Positions 1 through 8,012 of a stretch of 48,430 nucleotides of DNA are shown one piece after another. Both the position numbers and the translations under genes were made by a program. The stretch comes from Rhodospirillaceae bacterium (GTDB taxonomy: Bacteria; Pseudomonadota; Alphaproteobacteria; Bin65): NCBI GenBank assembly GCA_011523655.1, contig WTGH01000057.1, positions 1 through 48,430 on the forward strand, read 5' to 3'. Every line of letters begins with the position of its first letter. The first letter of the stretch is position 1. The notes beneath the pieces were generated by a model, which saw nothing but the letters and a program-made list of their open reading frames with translations, ran no database searches and was not told the origin of the DNA.

Positions 1-575
1 GCCTCGCGCGTCGTCGTGCCGATGATCGGATCGCCGCCGACGCCATAGACCGCCGACTGGCCGTAGCCGTTCTGGGCCAGCACCAGGCTGAGCAGGGTGC
101 CCAGGCTGCCGGAGCGGGAAATCACGCCGACGCCGCCGGGCCGGAACACCCGCGGGTTGAAGGCCGGCAGGATGCCGGCGAAGGTCTCGCCGGGCGTCAC
201 CAGGCCGGCGGTGTTCGGCCCGACGATCCTCGTGCCGTTCGCCCGGCCCGCGGCCATCATCTCCATTACGTCGTGGGCCGGGATGTGTTCGGTCAGGCAG
301 ACCAGCAGCCTGGCGCCGGCCTCGCAGGCGTCGATGGCCGCGTCCTTCGCCATCGCCGGCGGAATGAACATCAGCGCCACGTCGAACGGCGCTTCGCGGG
401 CGGCTTCCGCGGCCGAGGCATGGACCGGCAGGCCGAGATGGACGGTTCCGGCCTTGCGCGGGTTGACGCCGCCGACGACCGCCGCGCCGTAGTCGATCAT
501 CGCCCGGGTCCAGAAGGTGCCCTGCTTGCCGGTCACGCCCTGGACGAGGATGCGGTGGCCCTTACGCGGGATCAT
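1..575 (-). CDS. ADP-forming acyl-CoA ligase alpha subunit (SucD-like), partial
   Basis: This is the N-terminal 191 residues of a succinyl-CoA-synthetase-type alpha subunit; the rest lies beyond the left edge. The frame shows the CoA-binding Rossmann start (GVTGKQGTF), a VGGVNPRKAG segment, GPNTAGLVTPGE and SRSGSLG. The catalytic phosphohistidine is not in the window. In E. coli SucD the GPN loop reads GPNCPG; here it is GPNTAG, so the CoA/acyl pocket differs. The ATG overlaps the TGA of the beta subunit gene (ATGA), which argues for translational coupling and a heterodimer. Next to sauS and a TTT importer, sulfoacetate is a plausible acyl substrate, but malate, succinate or another small acid cannot be excluded. 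The family call is firm and the substrate is inferred. Confidence 0.85.
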   Translation of the reverse strand, partial: MIPRKGHRILVQGVTGKQGTFWTRAMIDYGAAVVGGVNPRKAGTVHLGLPVHASAAEAAREAPFDVALMFIPPAMAKDAAIDACEAGARLLVCLTEHIPAHDVMEMMAAGRANGTRIVGPNTAGLVTPGETFAGILPAFNPRVFRPGGVGVISRSGSLGTLLSLVLAQNGYGQSAVYGVGGDPIIGTTTRE

Positions 576-1726
576 GACGCCGCCTCCCGCGCCACGCCGC
601 CGATAGCCGCGCCGACCGCCGCCCGGACCGCGTCGTCCATCAGGTCGTAGGGACGGTGACCCAGTTCGCTTTCGACCAGAGCGACGGCCTCGTCTTCGCC
701 AGTCCCGTGGATGGTGAAGAAGACCGGGATACCGGGGTCGAGCTTCTGCCACGCCCGGACCACGCCCTCCGCCATCACGTCGGTGCGCGCGAAGGCGCCG
801 CAGAAATTGACCAGCAGGGCGCGGATGTTGGGGTTCCCGAGCAGGATGGTGAGCGCCGTTTCGGCCTTCGTATACGCCTCGCCGCCGATCTCGAGGAAAT
901 TGGCCGGCCGGCCGCCGAAATGTTCGATCGCGTCCATGGTCGCCATCGTGAGCCCGGCGCCGTTGGCCAGCACGCCGACGCTGCCGTCCAGCTCGATATA
1001 TTTCAGGCCTGCCGTGTGGGCTTCGGCCTCCAGTGCAGTCATGGGATCTGGCGATCCGGTTTGAGCGGCCACCGCCTGCCGTCCGGCCGAGGCATCGTCC
1101 AGCGTAAACTTGCAGTCCAGGCAGACGATCCGCCCGTCTTCCGTCAACGCCAGCGGATTGATCTCCAGAAGCTCCGCATCGAGCGCCCGGTAGCTGGCGT
1201 AAAGGCCCGCCAGCAAGTCCGCGATTGCACCGGTCTGCCCGTTCAGGTCGAGGCCGGCGAGCGCGGCGGCGGTCTGCCGGGCGGTCAGCCCCGCGGCGAT
1301 ATCGACCTCGATCCGGCGCATGGCTTCCGGATCGGCGGCGGCCATTTCCTCGACCTCCATGCCACCCATCGCCGAGAACAGCACGACCGGCCCCCGGCTT
1401 GCCGGGTCGTTCAGCACCGCGGCGTAGAGTTCGGCGGCGATCAGCACCTGCTCCTCGACAAGGAGGCGCTCGATCCGGTGGCCGCCAATAGTCATGCCGA
1501 GAATGTCCGCCGCCGCCGCGCGGGCCTCGTCCGGCGATCCAGCAAGCCGGATGCCGCCGGCCTTGCCGCGCTTGCCGGTCGGCGCCTGGGCCTTGACGAC
1601 GCACGGCCCGCCGAGCGCGCGCGCCGCGTCGGCCACCGCTTCCGGGCTTTCGACCACCCGGCCTTCCGGCACCGGCAGGCCGTGGGCTTTCAACAGCACC
1701 TTGGCAGCATGTTCCTCGAAATTCAT
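572..1726 (-). CDS. ADP-forming acyl-CoA ligase beta subunit (SucC-like, ATP-grasp)
   Basis: The 384-aa product has the SucC architecture: an N-terminal ATP-grasp domain (MNFEEHAAKVLLKAHGLPVP, then VVKAQAPTGKRGKAGG near residue 45), metal-site region LLEINPLALT, and a C-terminal CoA-ligase domain with ANGAGLTMATMDAIEHFGG and PANFLEIGG. Length is normal for the family. The acyl-binding segment is diverged: SucC has FGGIVRCD where this protein has CGAFARTD, and GGGATKE where it has GGEAYTKA. With the alpha subunit it should join a carboxylate to CoA with ATP, or run backwards to make ATP. It lies about 200 bp downstream of sauS, separated by a palindromic repeat, and probably in the same transcript. 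Sulfoacetate is my favoured substrate because of sauS; malate-CoA ligase (MtkA) is the main alternative. Confidence 0.85.
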   Translation of the reverse strand: MNFEEHAAKVLLKAHGLPVPEGRVVESPEAVADAARALGGPCVVKAQAPTGKRGKAGGIRLAGSPDEARAAAADILGMTIGGHRIERLLVEEQVLIAAELYAAVLNDPASRGPVVLFSAMGGMEVEEMAAADPEAMRRIEVDIAAGLTARQTAAALAGLDLNGQTGAIADLLAGLYASYRALDAELLEINPLALTEDGRIVCLDCKFTLDDASAGRQAVAAQTGSPDPMTALEAEAHTAGLKYIELDGSVGVLANGAGLTMATMDAIEHFGGRPANFLEIGGEAYTKAETALTILLGNPNIRALLVNFCGAFARTDVMAEGVVRAWQKLDPGIPVFFTIHGTGEDEAVALVESELGHRPYDLMDDAVRAAVGAAIGGVAREAAS

Positions 1727-1790
1727 GCCGTGCTTCTACCGACGCGCCTGGAGCGTAGCCGTCTTAGATGGAACTGTGGCGGCGTAGCGT

Positions 1791-1888
1791 CCCTCGATAC
1801 GGCGCTGGCGCGCCTACTCGGGATGAGGGCGAAGTGTTCGAAATTCTCCCTCACCCAGAGTAGCCGCGAAGCGGCGTATCGAAGGGCG
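1791..1888. repeat. Intergenic palindromic repeat, copy A
   Basis: The left arm starts CCCTCGATACGGCGC and runs through CTACTCGGGATGAGGG. The right arm, CCCTCACCCAGAGTAG followed by GTATCGAAGGG, is its imperfect inverted complement. The whole can fold into one long hairpin. A second copy is at 9490-9605. It sits between sauS and the CoA-ligase beta gene, so a transcript crossing it would carry a large stem-loop that could affect RNA stability or expression ratio. Confidence 0.8.
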
Positions 1889-1930
1889 TGCTTCAGCCGC
1901 ATCCGCGGTTCCAATCCAAAAGTGCACGAT

Positions 1931-3388
1931 TTAGCGCCCATATTTCGTCCAGTGGTTCCCGAACATCTCTTCCTCGCCCGGACGGTCTTCCGGGATCGTC
2001 GTCACAAGGTGGGTGACGTTGATGAAATGGGACCAGTTGAGGTTTTCCGAGATCGTGTTGCCCGCCCAGGTGCCGCCGCCCATCGACAGGGTAAACGGCA
2101 TGGCGTTGTCGAAGCTGCCGCCGTTGCCGAAGGTGTGGGCCTGGTTGACCAGTACGCGCACGACGTCGGTCGATGCCGCCAGATCGCGGGCGCGGTCCAT
2201 GTCCTTCGTGTGGATGCCGACGGAATGGCCGAGGCCGGTGACGTGCAGAATCGCCGTGGCTATCCGCTTGGCGTCGACGAAATCCCTGGCCCGGTACACC
2301 GTCAGGACCAGCGAGAGCTTCTCGTCGGCAAAGGAGTGCTTGCCGCCGACTTCCGCCTCCTCGACCATGAAGAATTTCGCGCTTCCGGCCGCTTCGGGCA
2401 GGCCGAAGACCTGCGCGGCGACATCGGCGTCCTTGGCGATGACGCGGCGGTTCAGGACGCCGCCCTGCCAGAGCACGCCCTCGATCGCCGCTTTCTCGTG
2501 CAGGGTGCAGCGGTAGCCGCCGGCTTCTACCAGCGCGGCCACGGCCGCCTCGTAGACATCGTCCAGGATGATGACGGCATTCTCCGATGAGCACGACGTC
2601 GCGTTGTCGAAGATTTTCGAGGCGCAGATCTTCTGCGCCGCATCCGTCAGATCGGCGCTCGAATCGACAATCACCGGCACGTTGCCCGGACCGACGCCGA
2701 TGGACACAGTGCCGGACTTCATGGCGCGGCGAACATTGTTCTGGCTGCCGGTGACGACGACTAGGTCGGTCATATCCATCAAAGCCTGGGTCATGGCCTT
2801 GTCGACCGGCGGCGGCAGGACCTGGACGAGGTCTTCGGGATGGCCGGCCTTGCGCAGTTCCGCGCGCATCAGGCGAACGGTCTCCATCGTCGTCTTCTGG
2901 CCGCCCGGCGACGGCGCGACGATGACGGCGTTGCCGCCCTTGAGCGCCATCATGGCCTTGTTGACCGGCGTCGCCGCCGGGTTGGTCGACGGGCAGACCG
3001 CGCCGACGACGCCGACCGGCTTGCCGTATTTCACCAGGCCGCGCTCCGGCAGTTCCTCGATCGCGCCGACCGTTTTGACCCGCATCAGGTCGCGCAGGGT
3101 GCCGAACGTCTTGCGGCTGTTCTTGACGACCTTGCTCTCGACGTTGCCGAGGCCGGTGTCCTCGACCGCGAGTTCGGCCAGCATTCTGGCGTTTTCCGGC
3201 TTGTAGATCGACCAGGCGAGCGCCGTCACGGCCTCGTCGACCCGCGCCTGATCGTGGTTCTCATAGGCGTCCATCGCCGCCCGCGCCCGGTCGATCAGGC
3301 CGGCGACGATCGCTTCGGGGTCACGATCGGGAGGCGCCCCGTCTCCCGATGGCGGCAGGACCGCAGCCGGTGCAGACTCTTCCGTCAC
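1931..3388 (-). CDS. sauS: Acylating sulfoacetaldehyde dehydrogenase, SauS-like
   Basis: The 485-aa protein belongs to the CoA-acylating aldehyde dehydrogenase family. It has the nucleotide-binding fold (YGKPVGVVGAVCPSTNPAAT, residues 121-140), GSQNNVRRAM near 214 and the catalytic cysteine in FDNATSCSSEN (Cys266). The overall pattern, including the C-terminal FGNGGSFDNAMPFTLSMGGG segment, fits SauS, which interconverts sulfoacetaldehyde plus CoA and sulfoacetyl-CoA with NAD(P). A related acetaldehyde- or succinate-semialdehyde-type enzyme is the alternative. The start is GTG at 3388, preceded by GGAGAACGAG. The gene lies downstream of tctABC and upstream of the CoA ligase, giving a transport-activation-reduction set. 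No Xsc gene is in the window. Confidence 0.8.
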   Translation of the reverse strand: MTEESAPAAVLPPSGDGAPPDRDPEAIVAGLIDRARAAMDAYENHDQARVDEAVTALAWSIYKPENARMLAELAVEDTGLGNVESKVVKNSRKTFGTLRDLMRVKTVGAIEELPERGLVKYGKPVGVVGAVCPSTNPAATPVNKAMMALKGGNAVIVAPSPGGQKTTMETVRLMRAELRKAGHPEDLVQVLPPPVDKAMTQALMDMTDLVVVTGSQNNVRRAMKSGTVSIGVGPGNVPVIVDSSADLTDAAQKICASKIFDNATSCSSENAVIILDDVYEAAVAALVEAGGYRCTLHEKAAIEGVLWQGGVLNRRVIAKDADVAAQVFGLPEAAGSAKFFMVEEAEVGGKHSFADEKLSLVLTVYRARDFVDAKRIATAILHVTGLGHSVGIHTKDMDRARDLAASTDVVRVLVNQAHTFGNGGSFDNAMPFTLSMGGGTWAGNTISENLNWSHFINVTHLVTTIPEDRPGEEEMFGNHWTKYGR

Positions 3389-3538
3389 CTCGTTCTCCGT
3401 CCATGCCGGAGGCGCCGCGCGAGGCGGTTCCCCGGCTTGTCAATCTGGCGGCTCCGGAAACCGGGCCGCCAATTCGCCCGGTCCCGCCGCCGACCGCACC
3501 GATCCGGCGGACGGCGGCGGGCGTCCGGGAGGCGCGGA

Positions 3539-4495
3539 CTACAGGTCCTTCAGCAGGCCCGTCAGGAACTTCTGACGCTCTTTCCACATCTTTTGCACCG
3601 CAGCGCGGTCCATGATGCGGATCGGCGAGCCGCCGTTGCGCATCTGCTTGGCGACGCGCGCGTTCGCGAACATCTTGGGCATGATCGCGGCCAGCTTGTC
3701 GATCACCGCCTGCGGCGTACCCTTGCGGACCATGATGCCGCGGAAGTTGACCGACGAATCGTCGACGTCGAAGCCCTGCTCCTTGAAGGTCGGCACGTCC
3801 GGCAGGAACTGCTTGTCCCGCTGGAGATCGGCGATGCCGAGGATCTTCAGGTTGGAGCGGCTGCGGTAGGAGTCCGACAGGTTGTTGACGCCCGCCATGA
3901 CCTGGCCGCCGAGCACGGACTTGAGCGCCGGCGCGCCGCCCTTGTGGGGGACGTAGCGCAGCTTCACGCCCATCGCCTTCTCGATCTGCAGGTAGGCGAT
4001 GTGGTGGCCGACGAACAGGCCGGCGCCCGAGACCGTCACCTTGCCCGGATTGTCCTTGGCCCAGGCCGCCAGGTCCTTCGCCGAATTGAACTTGCTGTTC
4101 TTGTTGACGACGAGGACTGCCGGATCGGCGCCCCAGTTGGCGATCGGCTCGAGATTGTCGATGTTGTACTTGGTCTTGAACTTGATCGACTGGGCGATGA
4201 AATGCGGCACGTTATAGGCCGCCATCTGGTAGCCGTCGGTCGACGCCTTGGAGGCGAAGTGGTTCCAGCCCACCTTGCCGCCGGCGCCCGGCCGGTTGAG
4301 GATCACGATCGGCTGGCCCAGCAGGCCCTTGTTGGCCGCAACCATGGTGACGATGCGGGCCTGGAAATCGGTCGCGCCGCCGGGGCTGTAGGCGATCGTC
4401 AGGCTGACCGGCTTGGTGGGATAGTCGGCGGCGGCCGCGTGCCCCGCCGGCAACGCGACGGCCAGCGCCGCCGCGGCGATAAGGATTTTCTTCAT
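3539..4495 (-). CDS. tctC: TTT-family periplasmic solute-binding protein (TctC)
   Basis: The 318-aa product begins MKKILIAAAALAVALPAGHAAA, a clear Sec signal peptide. The mature protein has the TctC/BugD features: YPTKPVSLTIAYSPGGATDF, then GQPIVILNRPGAGGKVG, and a late GTPQAVIDKLAAIMPKMF. It should capture a carboxylate in the periplasm and deliver it to TctAB. The start at 4495 follows GGAGGAAACCGAAG; longer in-frame extensions lack this signal sequence context. It comes directly after tctB and before sauS, so an organic acid used by SauS and the CoA ligase, such as sulfoacetate, is the likely ligand. Ligand identity is inferred from context only. Confidence 0.88.
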   Translation of the reverse strand: MKKILIAAAALAVALPAGHAAAADYPTKPVSLTIAYSPGGATDFQARIVTMVAANKGLLGQPIVILNRPGAGGKVGWNHFASKASTDGYQMAAYNVPHFIAQSIKFKTKYNIDNLEPIANWGADPAVLVVNKNSKFNSAKDLAAWAKDNPGKVTVSGAGLFVGHHIAYLQIEKAMGVKLRYVPHKGGAPALKSVLGGQVMAGVNNLSDSYRSRSNLKILGIADLQRDKQFLPDVPTFKEQGFDVDDSSVNFRGIMVRKGTPQAVIDKLAAIMPKMFANARVAKQMRNGGSPIRIMDRAAVQKMWKERQKFLTGLLKDL

Positions 4496-4560
4496 CTTCG
4501 GTTTCCTCCACTTCGATTCGATGGCGCGAACGCCGGTTGGCAGCCGGGCCGGCGGCACGG

Positions 4561-5097
4561 CTAGAACAGGATGCCCTCGGGGGTCTGCACCTTCAGTCCC
4601 AGGGCGAATACGGCATAGATGACGGCGACGAAGCCGGCGGTGACGGCCAGCCTGACCGCCCAGGTCCGCACCCTGTCGTGCGGCTGCGGGTCGTACAGGC
4701 TGTACAGGGTGAGCATGGCGAGGAAGGCCGCGCCGTAGAAGCCGAGCCATTCCGCCAGTGCGAAGACGTAGACCAGCATGATGGCGAGGCCGGCCGCGAT
4801 GTTCAGGAACTGCCGGCTGCCGATGCCGGCGCCGGTGCGGTTCTTCCCGCGCAGCGCGCGCAGCAGGGCCATCAGGGACAACGCGACCATGAACCCGGAG
4901 AGAAGCTGCGGGAACAGGTAGGGCTGCGGATCCTCGACATCGAAGCTGACGATCGCGACCCAGCAGGCGACCGCCAGGATTATCAGGGCGGCGGCCGATT
5001 GCTGCACTCTGCCGGCGACCGGCGGTGCAGGCGCGGTTTCCGGCCCGCTGTCGGGCGCGGCGCCGTCCGGGGCCGCGCTTTCGGGCTTGCCGGTCAT
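4561..5097 (-). CDS. tctB: TTT-family small membrane subunit (TctB)
   Basis: The 178-aa protein has a polar N-terminus of about 30 residues followed by four hydrophobic stretches (ALIILAVACWVAIVSF; LLSGFMVALSLMALLRAL; FLNIAAGLAIMLVYVFALAEW; LAVTAGFVAVIYAVFALGL), the usual TctB layout. TctB is the small integral-membrane partner of TctA in tripartite tricarboxylate transporters. The start codon overlaps the tctA stop (ATGA), so the two are translationally coupled, and tctC follows after 65 bp. Sequence conservation in this subunit is low, so the call rests on topology, size and position. Confidence 0.85.
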   Translation of the reverse strand: MTGKPESAAPDGAAPDSGPETAPAPPVAGRVQQSAAALIILAVACWVAIVSFDVEDPQPYLFPQLLSGFMVALSLMALLRALRGKNRTGAGIGSRQFLNIAAGLAIMLVYVFALAEWLGFYGAAFLAMLTLYSLYDPQPHDRVRTWAVRLAVTAGFVAVIYAVFALGLKVQTPEGILF

Positions 5098-6611
5098 GAT
5101 GCGGCCTCCGCGGAAGCGGCCCGCTCCTGCCGCTTTACGCGGATTTCGGAGACGATGCTGTAGACCAGCGACAGCACGACCAGGGCGATCAGCAGGATGT
5201 TCAGCCAGCCGGTGAGGAAATAGGGGGCGATGCCGTCCTGCGCCTCGCCGATGATCCGGCCCTGGACATAGTTGTGCTCGGCGATCGGCCCCAGGATGAT
5301 GCCGAGCACCAGCGGCGCCGGGCTGAAACCGTATCGCGCGAGGAAATACATGCCCATGCCGAGGACCAGCATGATCGCCACGTCGGCCATCGAGTTCTGC
5401 ACGCTGTAGCTGCCGAATACGGCCAGCACGAGAATGGCGCTTGCGAGGATCGGCGGCTTGACCTCGATCACCTTGGCGGCGAGGCCGGCGATCGCCAGGC
5501 CGAAGATCAGCATCAGGATCTGGCCGATCAGCATGGAGTTGATGAATGAGAAGGCGACCGCGGCGTGTTTCTGGAACAGGTCCGGCCCCGGGAAGATGCC
5601 GTGGATCAGCAGCCCGCCGAGCAGGACCGCCGCCGTCGGGCTGCCCGGCACGGAAAGCGTGAGCAGCGGCACCAGCGACGGCCCGACCATCGCATTGTTC
5701 GCGCTCTCGGCCGCGACCACGCCCTCGCTCTCACCGGTGCCGTATTTCGCGCTGTTCCTCGAAAAGCGCCGCGACTGGTCGTAGGCGACGAGGCCGGCGA
5801 TCTGGCCGCCGGCCCCGGGGATCAGGCCGATGACCGTGCCGACCACGCCGCCGATTACCAGCGCCCTCACCTTGGACACCGTCTCCAGCGCCGAACGCCA
5901 GACATTGGAGCGCCGGACTTCGAAAACCGTCCGCCGCGGATCCTTGCGGCCGCCTTCCAGCATCTCGATGACCTGCGGGATGGCGAACAGCCCGATCAGG
6001 GCGGCGATGATATGGACGCCGCCCTCCAGCTCCTCGGTGAAGATGAAACGCTCGACGCCCTGGATCGAGTCCGAGCCGATCATGGCGATCCACAGGCCGA
6101 TACAGCCGGCGAGCAGCCCCTTGACCACGGACTTCGAATCCAGCGTGCCGATGATCGTCACGCCGAGGATGGCGACCCAGAACAGGTGCGAAGGCCCGAA
6201 TTTCAGCGCCCAGCTCGCCAGCACCGGCGTCAGGAAGATCAGCACCAGGATGCCGAGGACGCCGCCGATCGCCGAGGAGATGAAGCAGATCTGCAGGGCG
6301 CGCGCACCGGCGCCCTTGCGCGCCATGATGTTGCCGTCGAGCGCAGTCGCGATGTTGGCCGGCGCGCCGGGAATGTTGAGCAGAATGGCGCTGACCGCAC
6401 CTCCCGCGACGGTCGAGGTATAGGCCGCGCCCAGCAGCATCAGGCCCTGGGCCGGGTCCATGTGGAAGGTGAAGGGGATCAGCAGCGCGACCGCCATGGT
6501 CGGCGACAGGCCGGGCGTCGCGCCCAGCAGCAGGCCGCCGATGGTGCCGGCGCACAGGATCAGCATGGAGGACCATGTGAAGACCGCGCCGAAATGGTCG
6601 AGAAATTCCAA
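5094..6611 (-). CDS. tctA: TTT-family large membrane subunit (TctA)
   Basis: The 505-aa polytopic protein starts with the TctA signature: a first transmembrane helix, then GATPGLSPTMAVALLIPFTF. It also carries LNIPGAPANIATALDGN and the mid-protein repeat GLIPGAGGQIAGLVAYD, and a second half with SVPGSPTAAVLLGGLLIHG. This is the transport channel of a tripartite tricarboxylate transporter driven by an ion gradient. The best start is TTG at 6611, with AGGA seven bases upstream; a nearby ATG is in another frame. A LacI-type operator (6731-6757) lies about 120-145 bp upstream, so the tct-sauS-ligase run is probably controlled by the divergent LacI regulator. Confidence 0.9.
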   Translation of the reverse strand: MEFLDHFGAVFTWSSMLILCAGTIGGLLLGATPGLSPTMAVALLIPFTFHMDPAQGLMLLGAAYTSTVAGGAVSAILLNIPGAPANIATALDGNIMARKGAGARALQICFISSAIGGVLGILVLIFLTPVLASWALKFGPSHLFWVAILGVTIIGTLDSKSVVKGLLAGCIGLWIAMIGSDSIQGVERFIFTEELEGGVHIIAALIGLFAIPQVIEMLEGGRKDPRRTVFEVRRSNVWRSALETVSKVRALVIGGVVGTVIGLIPGAGGQIAGLVAYDQSRRFSRNSAKYGTGESEGVVAAESANNAMVGPSLVPLLTLSVPGSPTAAVLLGGLLIHGIFPGPDLFQKHAAVAFSFINSMLIGQILMLIFGLAIAGLAAKVIEVKPPILASAILVLAVFGSYSVQNSMADVAIMLVLGMGMYFLARYGFSPAPLVLGIILGPIAEHNYVQGRIIGEAQDGIAPYFLTGWLNILLIALVVLSLVYSIVSEIRVKRQERAASAEAAS

Positions 6612-6730
6612 ACCTGCATCCTGCTTCGTTCGAGTCCGACGCGCAGCGCGCCGGTCGTCGCCCGGATTTTGCCATTTCGCACCGCGGCGGGCGGGCCCTG
6701 CGAAATCCGCTTCCGGACCACGCTAATGAA

Positions 6731-6757
6731 TGAAAATAGGTTTGCAAACGTTTTCAT
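6731..6757. promoter_or_regulatory. LacI-type operator upstream of tctA
   Basis: GTTTGCAAACGTTTTCAT at 6740-6757 matches 17 of 18 bases at 7988-8005 beside the lacI gene. The core TGCAAACGTTTTCA is a near-palindrome centred on CG, as is typical for LacI/GalR regulators. The preceding TGAAAATAGGTTTGCA forms a second, overlapping imperfect palindrome. It lies in the 268-bp gap upstream of the tctA start. Confidence 0.75.
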
Positions 6758-6849
6758 TTTCGGCCGGCGTTTCGCGCAATGCGAAGCCGGTTCCGGAGCC
6801 TTGCCGGCAGGTTCGCCGGCCGCCTGCCCAGGGGGAAGGGAGCGCCATG

Positions 6850-6890
6850 CCCTACATCAGGGGCCCTGCATCAGGGGCCCTACATCAGGG
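6850..6890. repeat. Three tandem 14-bp units at the end of the exporter gene
   Basis: CCCTACATCAGGGG, CCCTGCATCAGGGG and CCCTACATCAGGG follow one another without spacers. The last unit contains the final codons and TAG of the exporter gene on the minus strand. Each junction forms GGGGCCC. No T-tract follows, so it is not an obvious terminator. Confidence 0.85.
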
Positions 6891-7884
6891 CGCGCACCCC
6901 GATGCAGATGAAGGCGGCGAGAAACAGCGTCTCGGCGCAGATCAGGACGATCGCCGTCCCGCCGACCTCGGCGATCTTGCGCAGCGACGTTTTCATGCCG
7001 ACCGCGGCGATGGCGGTGAGCAGCGCCCAGCGCGAAACATCGGCGAGCAGGTCGCGCGCGGCCGCGGGGATCAGGTCGAACGAGTTGACGGCGGCCAGGG
7101 CGAAGAACATCAGGATGAAACCGGGCACGAGGGGCGGCCTTTCCCCGGCCTGCCGTTCGACGCCGAAACCGGCCAGACACAGGCCGAAGATCAGGATGAC
7201 CGGCGCCAGCATGGTCACCCGGATGAGCTTCACCACCGTCGCGGTTTCCCCCGCCGTTTCCGATACGGAAAATCCGGCGCCGACCACCTGGGCGACATCG
7301 TGGATCGTACCGCCGAAGAACACGCCGGTTCCCGCCTCGCTCAGGTCAAGCAGGTCGGCGGCGATCGGATAGGCGATCATCGCCAGGGTGCTCAGCACGG
7401 TCACGCCCAGGACCGTGAAGGTCAGGTTGCGCTGCGAGTTCTCGTTTTTCGGCAGGATCGAGGCGATGGCCATGGCGGCGGACGCGCCGCAGATCGCGAC
7501 GGCCCCGCCGGTGAGCAGCGCAAGGCGCCAGCCCCGGCCCAGCATCCGGGCGCCGGCGAGCCCGAAGAGGATCGTGGCGAAGACCCCGGCGATAACCAGG
7601 GCGATCGGTTCCCATCCCAGGCCGACGACCAGATCCACGCTGATGCGGGCCCCGAGCAGCGCCACGCCGATGCGCAGGATCGTCTGGCCCGACAGGTCGA
7701 TGCCGGGAACGCAGCGCCCCTCCTCGGCGAGAAAGCCGAAGGCGATGCCCAGCAGCAGGGCGAGCAGCATCGCCGGCGCGCCGTAGTGGTCCGAGAGGAA
7801 CTGCGCCGCGATCGCCAGGACGGCCGACAGCAAAACGCCGGGGCCGTAGACCGAAATTCGTTGCCGGACCGGGGAAAGGTTCAC
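6880..7884 (-). CDS. YeiH/PSE-family putative sulfate exporter
   Basis: The 334-aa membrane protein of the UPF0324/YeiH family has about ten hydrophobic segments, with GVLLSAVLAIAAQFLSDHYG near the start, TGGAVAICGASAAMAIASIL in the middle and a FGGTIHDVAQVVGAGFSVS segment. The family is annotated as putative sulfate exporters (PSE); members occur in taurine and sulfoacetate degraders, where sulfite or sulfate must leave the cell. I place the start at GTG 7884, which has GGAGG seven bases upstream; the longer frame would start inside the operator at 7979-8005. It is divergent from lacI and co-oriented with tctABC, 268 bp away. The transported anion is inferred from family and context. Confidence 0.8.
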   Translation of the reverse strand: MNLSPVRQRISVYGPGVLLSAVLAIAAQFLSDHYGAPAMLLALLLGIAFGFLAEEGRCVPGIDLSGQTILRIGVALLGARISVDLVVGLGWEPIALVIAGVFATILFGLAGARMLGRGWRLALLTGGAVAICGASAAMAIASILPKNENSQRNLTFTVLGVTVLSTLAMIAYPIAADLLDLSEAGTGVFFGGTIHDVAQVVGAGFSVSETAGETATVVKLIRVTMLAPVILIFGLCLAGFGVERQAGERPPLVPGFILMFFALAAVNSFDLIPAAARDLLADVSRWALLTAIAAVGMKTSLRKIAEVGGTAIVLICAETLFLAAFICIGVRALM

Positions 7885-7978
7885 CGGAAAACCTCCGGGA
7901 TCAGCCGGCGGTGCGCCGGCAACGGTTGCCGGGCCGGCCGCACGATCCTTGAAAACTGCGCGAACGGCAGGGTAGTAA

Positions 7979-8005
7979 TGCAAACCCGTTTGCAAATGTT
8001 TTCAT
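7979..8005. promoter_or_regulatory. LacI-type operator in the lacI/exporter gap
   Basis: TGCAAACCCGTTTGCA (7979-7994) is a strong inverted repeat, overlapped by TGCAAATGTTTTCA (7991-8004). The block 7988-8005 repeats the tctA-upstream operator with one change. It ends eight bases before the lacI start codon and lies 95 bp upstream of the exporter GTG, so it fits autoregulation plus control of the exporter. Confidence 0.75.
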
Positions 8006-8012
8006 AACGGCC

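Noticed and set aside
1723..1941. 72-aa minus-strand frame between sauS and the ligase gene
   Set aside because: It is made of the palindromic repeat and reads through its arms; not a plausible protein.
656..2590. 644-aa plus-strand open frame
   Set aside because: It runs antisense to the CoA-ligase beta and sauS genes; composition is typical of a GC-rich shadow frame and it has no recognisable domain.
3389..3538. GC-rich stem (GGCGGCTCCGG...CCGGGCCGCC) as a terminator between tctC and sauS
   Set aside because: No T-tract follows on either strand, so it is at best a processing hairpin.
6880..7995. Longer form of the exporter starting at 7995
   Set aside because: The extra 37 residues start inside the operator, show no membrane or signal features, and the GTG at 7884 has a GGAGG.
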